Shown piece after piece: positions 16,153-23,257 of a DNA stretch of 34,521 nt (its first letter is position 1; each line of letters starts with the position of its first letter). The notes beneath the pieces were generated by a model that saw nothing but the letters and a program-made list of their open reading frames with translations, had not been told where the DNA came from and made no database searches. Source of the DNA: Saprospiraceae bacterium (GTDB lineage: Bacteria > Bacteroidota > Bacteroidia > Chitinophagales > Saprospiraceae); assembly GCA_021298335.1 (NCBI GenBank), contig JAJTEZ010000038.1, forward strand, positions 1 through 34,521. Direction: 5' to 3'. Both the position numbers and the translations under genes were made by a program.

Positions 16153-18396
16153 TTAGGATGGCTGATTCAGGAAGGGCTGGTTGTAATGGCGCTTTCCTGT
16201 TGCATTGTACATCGCATTGGCCAGCGCACCAATCACAGGAGGGTAGGGAGGCTCACCTAAACCCGTAGGATCCAGTGAACTTTCCACAAAATGGACCTGT
16301 ATCTCTTTTGGCGCTTCCCTGTGTCTAATCAGGCGGTATGTATTAAAATTGGAATGCTCCGGGCTACCGTCAGAAAATGTCTGTCTTCCAAATAGAGAAT
16401 GTCCAATACCGTCGACGATAGCACCTTCTGTCATGTTAATGGCTCCGGTCTTATTGATAACAATGCCACAATCTACAGCTGCAGTCACTTTGGTAACAAC
16501 GGGCATTTCATCGTTCATTTTTAGTTCAACTATCTGGGCTACATAAGAATTATGGCAGAAATAGGCCGCCACCCCTCTTCCTGTTTCTTTATCTGTAGGT
16601 TTAGTCCAGTCAGCTTTTTCGCGAACCAGTTTCAACACTCCGGCATATCGATCAGGGTCATAATCATTGTCTTTTCCGACAGGGGCTCTTTTGGCCTTTT
16701 CCAGCAACTCCAGCCGAAATTCTATGGGGTCAACTCCCATATATTCGGCCACTTCATCGAGAAATGACTGCTCAACCCCTGCAATAAAATTAGATCTGGG
16801 TGCCCGCCAGGCTCCAACGCTAATATTTGAGGGGACCGACCACTCTTCTGCGAGGTAATGGTCAATGGCTCCTGCTGGAAAACGATTGGCAGAAAGTGGG
16901 CTTTCTGGGACTCCACCTGCTTTCACATGAAATCCTGTCAGGTTTTTACTACTGTCAAAAGCGGCTCTGTAGGTTGCCCGATACATTGGTCTGTAAATCC
17001 CGCTGGTCATGTCGTCTTCCCTCGTATAGATGAGTTTGACAGGAGCCTTGACTTTTTGGGAGATGACAGCAGCTTCAACTAAAAAATGCCCATAAAGTCT
17101 ACGTCCAAAACCACCACCCATTCGGGTCATTTGAATATCGATTTTTTCCAAAGGCATGCCCAGTCTTTCGGATAAGGATTTTTCCATGATTTCTGGTGTC
17201 TGGATAGGACCCGCGAGTTCGGATTTTTCATCCGTGACGTGTGCAAAAAAGTTCATGGGTTCAAGTGTATTATGAGGCAAAAAGGGTGCCTCATAGCTTC
17301 TTTCAAGGATAAAAGCAGCATTGGAAAAAACGGTATCAGGGTCACCGTCTTTTCTGACTACTTTACATTCTTTTTGGGCGGTTTCATCCATCCATTGCTG
17401 ATGTTGTGAGGTATTTTCAAGGCCAGAGGGTGTGATTACTTCTATGGTTCGGTCAAATAAAGTTCGTTTTTCAATGATTTCATCCTGGGGAGCCCATTCA
17501 AGAAGTAGTGCTTGCTTTGCTTGTAAGACCTCCCAGGTGCTTCTTCCGACAATGGCTACTTGCTGATTGAAGGAAGTGTTGTCGAAGGCGCTTTTCGAAG
17601 TTCCGGGAATGTAGGTATCAAATATAAAAATGTCTGTAATGCCAGGCATTTTCCTTGCTTCTTGATCATCGACGGACTTGAGTTTCAATCCAAAAGCCGG
17701 AGGATGGGCAATCATGGCAATCAGCATGCCCTCTTTTTGGTAGTCCAGCCCAAAAAGTGGCTGTCCGGTTACAATCTTTCTTCCGTCAACATTAGCCTTT
17801 GAAGTTCCAATGATATGAAAACTGGAAGGTGTTTTTAAAGATATTTCTGTGGGAACCTCTTGCTGCGCTGCAATCGAGGCAAGGGTTCCGTAATCGGCGG
17901 ATTGATTTGATTTTTGATGAAAAACCATGCTGTTTTGAGTAGTAATTTCAGTAACCGGGACATTCCATTTTTCGGCAGCTGCCGATTTTAGCATTTCCCT
18001 GGCAGTTGCACCAGCCATTCTGAGGCTTTGCCATCCCTGCCGGATGGATTGGCTTCCGCCGGCAAGTTGCCGTTTAAAGATTTCAGTATTTAAAGGGGCC
18101 TGCTCAACAATAACTCTGGTCCAGTCCGCATCCAGCTCATCTGCAACAATCATAGGCATGGAAGTTTTTATATTTTGGCCTATTTCCGGGTTTGGAGACT
18201 GAATGGTAATTTGACCAGACGGTGAAATCTTCAAAAAACCATTGAACTCAAACCATTCATCCGGCACATTTACAGTCGTATTGCCAGCGGGTATGCCTGC
18301 TGCCATCCAGTTGAAGCCAAGCATCATGCCTCCTCCGGCAAGGGCTGTGCTTTTGATAAAACTTCTTCGATTAATTTCTGTCTTAATGATGTGCAT
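16153..18396 (-). CDS. Tat-exported molybdopterin-binding subunit of a xanthine dehydrogenase-family enzyme (isoquinoline 1-oxidoreductase beta-like)
   Basis: 747 residues. A twin-arginine signal (NRRSFIKSTALAGGGMM, RR at 10-11) shows folded export to the periplasm. The catalytic part carries the xanthine dehydrogenase-family loops: MTRMGGGFGRRLYGHF, a VGAWRAPRSNF segment, and near the C-terminus PTGLGEPPYPP with the conserved glutamate at 715. The long form with a single large subunit and no FAD subunit resembles isoquinoline 1-oxidoreductase and related aldehyde oxidases; electrons would pass through the 2Fe-2S subunit encoded upstream. The real substrate (an aldehyde or N-heterocycle) cannot be read from sequence. 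The gap of 208 bases to the 2Fe-2S gene is large for an operon and shows no gene. Confidence 0.92.
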   Translation of the reverse strand: MHIIKTEINRRSFIKSTALAGGGMMLGFNWMAAGIPAGNTTVNVPDEWFEFNGFLKISPSGQITIQSPNPEIGQNIKTSMPMIVADELDADWTRVIVEQAPLNTEIFKRQLAGGSQSIRQGWQSLRMAGATAREMLKSAAAEKWNVPVTEITTQNSMVFHQKSNQSADYGTLASIAAQQEVPTEISLKTPSSFHIIGTSKANVDGRKIVTGQPLFGLDYQKEGMLIAMIAHPPAFGLKLKSVDDQEARKMPGITDIFIFDTYIPGTSKSAFDNTSFNQQVAIVGRSTWEVLQAKQALLLEWAPQDEIIEKRTLFDRTIEVITPSGLENTSQHQQWMDETAQKECKVVRKDGDPDTVFSNAAFILERSYEAPFLPHNTLEPMNFFAHVTDEKSELAGPIQTPEIMEKSLSERLGMPLEKIDIQMTRMGGGFGRRLYGHFLVEAAVISQKVKAPVKLIYTREDDMTSGIYRPMYRATYRAAFDSSKNLTGFHVKAGGVPESPLSANRFPAGAIDHYLAEEWSVPSNISVGAWRAPRSNFIAGVEQSFLDEVAEYMGVDPIEFRLELLEKAKRAPVGKDNDYDPDRYAGVLKLVREKADWTKPTDKETGRGVAAYFCHNSYVAQIVELKMNDEMPVVTKVTAAVDCGIVINKTGAINMTEGAIVDGIGHSLFGRQTFSDGSPEHSNFNTYRLIRHREAPKEIQVHFVESSLDPTGLGEPPYPPVIGALANAMYNATGKRHYNQPFLNQPS

Positions 18397-18604
18397 GGCT
18401 GACTTAATTATATTGCATAAATGAATGATTTATTGACTTATAATGAGCGGGCAACTCTCATCCATTCGATTATATTAATCTCATTCGTTTACCGATTCTC
18501 TTTATGTGGTTTTTTGAGTAAGTTGGATTTTAAGCGAACTGCTTGTATCCCTTTGAAAATTATCAAAAAAACGATATATTCTCATTGTCTGCATGGTCTT
18601 GTGT

Positions 18605-19066
18605 TTATTTCATATTTTCTGAAGCCCTTTTAATGGCTTCTTTAATGCGTAAATATGTGCCACATCTACAAATATTACCAGACATTCCACGTTCAATCTG
18701 AGCATCCGTTGGGTTGGGGTATTGTTTAAGGAGTGCAGTAGCTGACATAATCTGTCCAGCCTGGCAATACCCGCACTGTGCAACATCTACATCTACCCAG
18801 GCTTGTTGGACAGGGTGGCTGCCATCCTCAGACAAACCTTCAATGGTCGTGACTTCTTTGTCTGCTATTGCACTCAGGGGTAAAACGCATGCCCGCATCG
18901 CTTTCCCATCAAGATGAATGGTACAAGCGCCACAGGATGCTACTCCGCATCCAAATTTTGTGCCCACCAAATTCAGGTGATCGCGTAAAATCCACAATAA
19001 AGGCGTGGCTGGATCTGTGTCTACAATCTGTTTTTTACCGTTTACCGAGAATGAAATTTGTGCCAT
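18605..19066 (-). CDS. (2Fe-2S) subunit of the molybdenum hydroxylase
   Basis: 153 residues from ATG 19066 (an ATG five codons earlier is possible but gives an atypical N-terminus). Two clusters are coordinated as in the xanthine dehydrogenase family. The plant-ferredoxin-like site has C40, C45, C48 and C60 (FGCGVASCGACTIHLDG). The alpha-helical site has C98, C101, C133 and C135 (QCGYCQAGQ; NICRCGTY). It transfers electrons from the molybdenum centre to an acceptor. No Tat signal is present, so it probably rides out with the large subunit. Encoded between mocA-like and the large subunit, same strand. The 208 bases after it (18397-18604) hold nothing I recognise. Confidence 0.95.
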   Translation of the reverse strand: MAQISFSVNGKKQIVDTDPATPLLWILRDHLNLVGTKFGCGVASCGACTIHLDGKAMRACVLPLSAIADKEVTTIEGLSEDGSHPVQQAWVDVDVAQCGYCQAGQIMSATALLKQYPNPTDAQIERGMSGNICRCGTYLRIKEAIKRASENMK

Positions 19067-19118
19067 AATATTGATGCTCAATTTCTTGTTGTAAACTTAG
19101 AATGGAATGTTCTTTTTT

Positions 19119-19132
19119 CCATAAATTTATGG
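19119..19132. repeat. 14-bp perfect palindrome upstream of the 2Fe-2S subunit gene
   Basis: CCATAAATTTATGG is a perfect inverted repeat 52 bases before the ATG of the 2Fe-2S gene. It could be an operator for a dimeric regulator, but no such regulator is encoded nearby and short AT-rich palindromes arise by chance. Confidence 0.25.
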
Positions 19133-19191
19133 TAGAGATTATGCAAGATGCAGTTAAACTTACCAAATGACTTACGTTGTCAATCATTTAA

Positions 19192-19791
19192 TTAATCCTG
19201 TTCAAGCTCAGAATAATCTGACCATGTATCTATATCAATGTCACCCTTCGGAAATTCAACAATTCCTACATCATCAGGAAATTGCGAAAATACCTTTTTC
19301 GCTCCTGCATCTCCTGTTAACTTTTTAATAAACGGAAAGTATTTTCTTCCTATGAGAGATGGAGGTCCAGTGAGTGCTCTTTTATATTGACAGTGGATCA
19401 ATGGTTGTCTGGAGGTATAAAATAAAATAGCAAGCTGTCGAAGAACCAGGCTATCAAGAAACGGCTGATCTGCAAGACAAAAAATTACAGCTTCTACATC
19501 TGGATTATCCTTCAAGGCATGCTCCAAACCAGTTTTAATGGAGGTAGATAATCCGTTCATATATTGTCTGTTGATTATGGTTTGAACTGAATAATTTTCA
19601 AGTTCAGGTTTAATCAAACGTGCACTTGCACCTATGACAACATAGACATCACCTATACTGCTTTCCTTTGCTGTTTGGACAGTTCTCTCCAGTAAGGTCA
19701 CTCCTTTCCAGGGTAAAAGTTGTTTAGGCCTACCCAATCGGGAAGATTCCCCTGCGGCCAGAACAATGATTGGAATTTCTATTTTTGACAT
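19192..19791 (-). CDS. MocA-like nucleotidyltransferase (molybdenum cofactor cytidylyltransferase family)
   Basis: 199 residues. The N-terminal nucleotide-binding motif VLAAGESSRLGRPKQLLPWK matches MobA/MocA. Further marks are CLADQPFL (metal-binding aspartate) and GPPSLIGRKYFPFIKKLTGDAGAKK. Known role: MocA adds CMP to molybdopterin, making the cytosine dinucleotide cofactor used by xanthine dehydrogenase-family enzymes. Its place directly upstream of the hydroxylase subunits and in one operon with XdhC makes that function likely. The gap to the lipoprotein gene is 29 bases. Confidence 0.9.
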   Translation of the reverse strand: MSKIEIPIIVLAAGESSRLGRPKQLLPWKGVTLLERTVQTAKESSIGDVYVVIGASARLIKPELENYSVQTIINRQYMNGLSTSIKTGLEHALKDNPDVEAVIFCLADQPFLDSLVLRQLAILFYTSRQPLIHCQYKRALTGPPSLIGRKYFPFIKKLTGDAGAKKVFSQFPDDVGIVEFPKGDIDIDTWSDYSELEQD

Positions 19792-19820
19792 GACAGGGGA
19801 GCAGTCTCAACACAGTATTT

Positions 19821-20414
19821 TTAAATCTTTTTTGCCAGGGTTTCATTCACTTCCCTTGCTATTTCCTCAGCAATGTCAACCATGTCATCTTCTGATAAAG
19901 GAACATTAAACGCCAGCAAGAAGCCATAATTGGTACCCAAATTCCAATGAAACCGTGACATCTTATATGAATACGCGCCAGTAATGTCACCCACCATAAA
20001 TTTTTTGAACTTATTAGGTGAGTTTGCGTCCACCTCCATACTTCCATCATTGAGAAGTGTCTGAATCATACCCGGAATAAAATCCTGTTTTTCCTCAAAT
20101 ACTTCATTGGTTGTAACCTGTAGCATGATTCCCGGAAAATTTAGGCTTGGATCGTCCCACCTGAAAAAGCACGATTTTACTCTTTTTTGCTCTGGATTCG
20201 AAGAGTCTTTAATGTTCAATAGAGTCTGCTGGTTAATTTTTAATAATTTTTTCACAGTGGCTTCACTGATCAACTCACACGCACTGGGCAGTTTTAAACT
20301 GTCAGGGTGGGTGATTTTCATCGACTTAACAGATTCCACGGATGCATCTGATATCACATCAGACTTGCAGGAAAAGATAAAGGAACAACAAACTAATAGT
20401 AAAAGGATACGCAT
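19821..20414 (-). CDS. Small predicted lipoprotein of unknown function
   Basis: 197 residues from ATG 20414 (an open extension reaches 20435). The first ~16 residues form a lipoprotein signal ending in FIFSC. The mature part has no domain I recognise; it contains CELISEATVKKLLKI and a conserved-looking pair of cysteines (CELI and SCFFRWDD). It is first in the line of genes leading to mocA-like and the molybdenum hydroxylase, on the same strand and 29 bases away, so co-transcription is likely, but a functional link is not shown. A -7 box at 20447-20454 precedes it. Confidence 0.7.
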   Translation of the reverse strand: MRILLLLVCCSFIFSCKSDVISDASVESVKSMKITHPDSLKLPSACELISEATVKKLLKINQQTLLNIKDSSNPEQKRVKSCFFRWDDPSLNFPGIMLQVTTNEVFEEKQDFIPGMIQTLLNDGSMEVDANSPNKFKKFMVGDITGAYSYKMSRFHWNLGTNYGFLLAFNVPLSEDDMVDIAEEIAREVNETLAKKI

Positions 20415-20446
20415 AAGATTAAATTTATCTAACAAAAATAACGTGA

Positions 20447-20454
20447 CAAATATA
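20447..20454 (-). promoter_or_regulatory. Candidate -7 promoter box for the lipoprotein/molybdenum hydroxylase operon
   Basis: Minus-strand TATATTTG fits TAnnTTTG; a second match, TATTTTTG, lies at 20433-20440. The region is very AT-rich and neither has a clear -33 partner, so either could be fortuitous. Confidence 0.3.
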
Positions 20455-20526
20455 TTAATAAATTATAAGTAATTTAAATATGTATTGCTGAATTTTGTTA
20501 TTTGTTAAATTCAAAGATTTGATTCA

Positions 20527-21366
20527 TCAACTTTGATGTACTGCCATCCGAATTGCTGTCAATGTTTCCAGTAAAGGCTGTAGCTTGTCAAGTGGCAGCA
20601 TATTTGCGCCGTCAGATTTTGCCTTTTCCGGGGCTGGATGTGTTTCTATGAAGAGGCCGTCAGCACCCACAGCTATGGCAGCCTTCGCAATAGTTCCGAT
20701 AAGACCAGGCTTGCCACCTGTAACTCCTGAGGGTTGGTTGGGCTGCTGTAGTGAATGAGTACAATCCATCACCACTGGGACGCCAAAGGACTTCATCAAT
20801 GGGATGCCGCGGTAATCTACTACCAGATCCTGGTATCCAAAGGTTGTCCCACGCTCAGTCAGCATGACTTTTTCATTGCCGCATTCGCGTACTTTAGCCA
20901 CGGCATGTTGCATGGACTCCGGGCCCATAAACTGTCCTTTTTTTATATTTACGATTCTGCCGGTCTCAGCAGCGGCCTGAATAAGTGAAGTTTGTCTGCA
21001 GAGAAAAGCGGGAATTTGAAGAATATCCACATATTGAGCTGCCAGAGAAGCCTCATCATCGCTGTGAATGTCTGTGGTTACTGGCAAGTCAAAAGATTCA
21101 GCAACCTTTCGCAATATTTTCAGCGCTTTTTCATCACCAATGCCTGTAAATGAATGAATCGATGAGCGATTGGCTTTTTTGTAAGATCCTTTGAATACAT
21201 ACGGTATTTTTAAATCCGATGTGATACGTTTCACTTTTTCAGCAATATGCATGGCCATTTCTTCGGATTCGATGGCGCAAGGACCTGCAAGTAAGAAAAA
21301 CTGAGGAGATGAGCGATGAGCTATGTTTTGAATAGACGGGACCAACGAATATGTTTGCATGATCAT
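20527..21366 (-). CDS. kdsA: 3-deoxy-8-phosphooctulonate synthase (KDO-8-phosphate synthase)
   Basis: 279 residues. It condenses phosphoenolpyruvate with arabinose 5-phosphate for the KDO of lipopolysaccharide. Signatures are KGSYKKANRSSIHSFTGIG, LPVTTDIHSDDEA, LQIPAFLCRQTSLIQAA and VVMDCTHSLQQPNQ. C30 in LAGPCAIES stands where metal-independent enzymes such as that of E. coli have asparagine, so this is the metal-dependent class; the later ligands (CTHS, ETHP, SDGANM) are also present. The start is ATG 21366 or the ATG two codons later. It lies 17 bases after the DUF4159 gene, so the two probably share a transcript. Confidence 0.97.
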   Translation of the reverse strand: MIMQTYSLVPSIQNIAHRSSPQFFLLAGPCAIESEEMAMHIAEKVKRITSDLKIPYVFKGSYKKANRSSIHSFTGIGDEKALKILRKVAESFDLPVTTDIHSDDEASLAAQYVDILQIPAFLCRQTSLIQAAAETGRIVNIKKGQFMGPESMQHAVAKVRECGNEKVMLTERGTTFGYQDLVVDYRGIPLMKSFGVPVVMDCTHSLQQPNQPSGVTGGKPGLIGTIAKAAIAVGADGLFIETHPAPEKAKSDGANMLPLDKLQPLLETLTAIRMAVHQS

Positions 21367-21383
21367 TAGGTTTTTAGATAAAT

Positions 21384-22091
21384 TTAAGAATGTCCAAACA
21401 CATACTGAACAATATTGGCTCCCATACGCAGAGCTTTTTCACGCACTTCATCTGCGTCTTTGTGTACTTCTTTATCTTCCCAGCCATCACCCAGGTCACA
21501 CTCGTATGAGTAAAAGCAAACGAGGCGTCCTTCCCATAAAAGGCCAAAGCCTTGGGCCGGTTTGTCGTCGTGTTTGTGTATTTTGGGTAATCCATTCTCG
21601 AAACGGAATTTTTGCTGGTAAATGGGATGTGAGAATGGAAGTTCTACAAACTGTAGTTCGGGAAATACTTTTTTCATAGCCAATCTGGCAAAGGCATCCA
21701 TGCCGTAATTATCGTCAATGTGTAAAAAACCTCCACCAATCAGATACTGTCTGAGATTTTTCGCATCCGCATCAGTAAAGACTACGTTTCCATGCCCTGT
21801 CATGTGAACAAGCGGGTAGTTAAACAATTCCACACTACCAGCATCCACAATGGCATATTCAGGATCCATATTGGTACCCAAAAATTTGTTGCAATAGGTC
21901 GATAGATTTGACAGTGACGTGGGATTTGCATACCAGTCTCCACCTCCTCCGTATTTTAGTAATCCAATTTTGATGGAGGGGGCTTCCTGAGATATCTTAT
22001 TCGCTAATGGTAGTATGATAGAATTGGCAAGACAATGCTGAGTCAACGCAATGAGGTTTAGCAACAAAAGAAATACTAGCTGTCTGTACAT
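21384..22091 (-). CDS. DUF4159 domain protein, exported
   Basis: 235 residues from ATG 22091. A signal peptide (MYRQLVFLLLLNLIALTQ) precedes a DUF4159 domain: KIGLLKYGGGGDWYANP, MTGHGNVVFTDAD, GGFLHIDDNYGMDAF and CDLGDGWEDKEVH. The fold is related to glutamine-amidotransferase-like domains, but no activity is established. The open frame reaches 22160, yet a TACCTTTG box at 22125-22132 lies within that extension, so the later ATG is used. Family members are often encoded near BatA-type vWA membrane proteins; one lies 1.2 kb away on the other strand, with a transposase gene between them. Followed by kdsA after 17 bases. Confidence 0.85.
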   Translation of the reverse strand: MYRQLVFLLLLNLIALTQHCLANSIILPLANKISQEAPSIKIGLLKYGGGGDWYANPTSLSNLSTYCNKFLGTNMDPEYAIVDAGSVELFNYPLVHMTGHGNVVFTDADAKNLRQYLIGGGFLHIDDNYGMDAFARLAMKKVFPELQFVELPFSHPIYQQKFRFENGLPKIHKHDDKPAQGFGLLWEGRLVCFYSYECDLGDGWEDKEVHKDADEVREKALRMGANIVQYVFGHS

Positions 22092-22124
22092 ATGAAAAGA
22101 ATGTGTCGATTTGATATAATAGTG

Positions 22125-22132
22125 CAAAGGTA
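22125..22132 (-). promoter_or_regulatory. -7 promoter box for the DUF4159-kdsA operon
   Basis: Minus-strand TACCTTTG, a perfect TAnnTTTG match, lies 33 bases before ATG 22091. No clear -33 TTTG is present. Confidence 0.5.
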
Positions 22133-22228
22133 ATAACGATTTCTTTTTTGATTCGTTCACTAATCGTGTACAAACGTATCTAATCGTATCTAACTGTTTT
22201 CAACCACATAATCAGGTTTGAACAGAAC

Positions 22229-22236
22229 TACTTTTG
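22229..22236 (+). promoter_or_regulatory. Candidate -7 promoter box for the RAYT gene
   Basis: TACTTTTG fits TAnnTTTG, 61 bases before the transposase ATG. A TTTG 8 bases upstream is too near to act as the -33 element, so support is moderate. Confidence 0.35.
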
Positions 22237-22297
22237 TGTCATGGTTCGTATTGCTAAGCCAATTGTGAATTTTTAAACATCTGAAAATTAATATATT

Positions 22298-23161
22298 ATG
22301 GCATCAAAGGATGATATGACACTACCCCTACAGCCCAATTTTGCCTACCATATTTATAATCGGGGAAATAACAGAGCACCAATATTTTTTATTGAAGATA
22401 ATTACCGGTTTTTCCTTCAAATGTTTCGGGAAAAATTGAGTGGCTATGTGGACACGTTTGGATACTGCTTGATGTCTAATCATTTTCACTTTCTGATCAG
22501 GATAAAATCGGCTGAAGATGTTCTGAAACAGGCAATGAAGGAATCAATGAACTATCACAAGAATAAAAATGCTGGAAATTTGAAATTTAGTCATTATGGG
22601 TCGGATTTCTTGTACGAAGATAGCCTGGAGGGAAAGGACCCTGAGGTTTTTTCTAAGCGTTCAAGAGAATCAAGAGATATGACATATTTATTAAATATGT
22701 CATATCTCTTGAAAAAAGAAAACTTCCCACCACACCCCGCCATCAATACCCTCTGCTCTTCTATCCTCTCCGAAAAATTTCGTGGATTCTTTCTCGGTTA
22801 CTGCAAAGCAGTCAATAAACAACAAGGTCGAACGGGAAGCCTTCTCCAACGCCCATTCCGACGCAAGTGCATCACCTGTCCGGCTGACCTGAAATATGTG
22901 CTGAGCTATATTCACCATAACCCAATCCATCATGGTCTCACACAACATTACGAAGACTATTTGTGGAGCTCTTACGTTCCCCTTGTGTTTGAACGCAACT
23001 CATGGGTGTCCTGTACAGAGGTCATGGCCTTGTTCGGCTCCATGAAGAATTTTCTTTCCTACGGAGCATCTTTTAAATCATTAAAATCTGAACAGCTCAA
23101 AGACCTTTTTGACATCCCTTTTCCTGAAGAAATTCCTCTTCTTGCGCCTATATCGCTTTAA
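22298..23161 (+). CDS. REP-associated tyrosine transposase (RAYT, Y1 HUH family)
   Basis: 287 residues. The N-terminus FAYHIYNRGNNRAPIFF and the HUH metal motif NHFHFLIRI (H62, H64) are typical, as is YIHHNPIHHGL near residue 204. The likely catalytic tyrosine is Y168 in GYCKAVNKQQGRTGSLLQ. Known of the family: single-copy, domesticated Y1 transposases that bind and cut short palindromic REP elements. The distance from HUH to tyrosine (106 residues) seems longer than usual, because of an extra loop (about 110-155) that contains a perfect 43-nt palindrome, in frame. G exceeds C on this strand before the palindrome and C exceeds G after it. The frame is intact. No terminal inverted repeats or target duplication were found around the gene. 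Confidence 0.88.
   Translation: MASKDDMTLPLQPNFAYHIYNRGNNRAPIFFIEDNYRFFLQMFREKLSGYVDTFGYCLMSNHFHFLIRIKSAEDVLKQAMKESMNYHKNKNAGNLKFSHYGSDFLYEDSLEGKDPEVFSKRSRESRDMTYLLNMSYLLKKENFPPHPAINTLCSSILSEKFRGFFLGYCKAVNKQQGRTGSLLQRPFRRKCITCPADLKYVLSYIHHNPIHHGLTQHYEDYLWSSYVPLVFERNSWVSCTEVMALFGSMKNFLSYGASFKSLKSEQLKDLFDIPFPEEIPLLAPISL
22670..22712. repeat. 43-nt perfect palindrome inside the RAYT reading frame
   Basis: A 21-bp arm starting TCAAGAGATATGACATATTT (22670-22690) is matched exactly by its complement (22692-22712) around one central T. It begins exactly on codon 125 and is translated as part of SRDMTYLLNMSYLL. The octamer TCAAGAGA also occurs just before the left arm (22661-22668), giving a direct repeat 9 bases apart. 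Neither strand has a T tract after the hairpin, so it is not an ordinary terminator. It resembles a REP-like element or a replication-slippage product. Confidence 0.95.
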
Positions 23162-23234
23162 GATTGTATTCAACGATCACAACTGCTACAAGGAAATTCT
23201 TAAACATTTCAACGAAATTCTCCATTACTAATCA

Positions 23235-23242
23235 TAAATTTG
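23235..23242 (+). promoter_or_regulatory. -7 promoter box for the BatA/dihydroorotase-like operon
   Basis: TAAATTTG matches TAnnTTTG. It overlaps the TTG at 23240 that would otherwise open the reading frame, so that TTG cannot be the start; transcription would begin about seven bases on. Confidence 0.5.
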
Positions 23243-23257
23243 CACAACCCGATGAAT

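Noticed and set aside
22670-22712. Palindrome read as an intrinsic terminator
   Set aside because: No T tract follows on either strand, and it lies in the middle of an intact reading frame.
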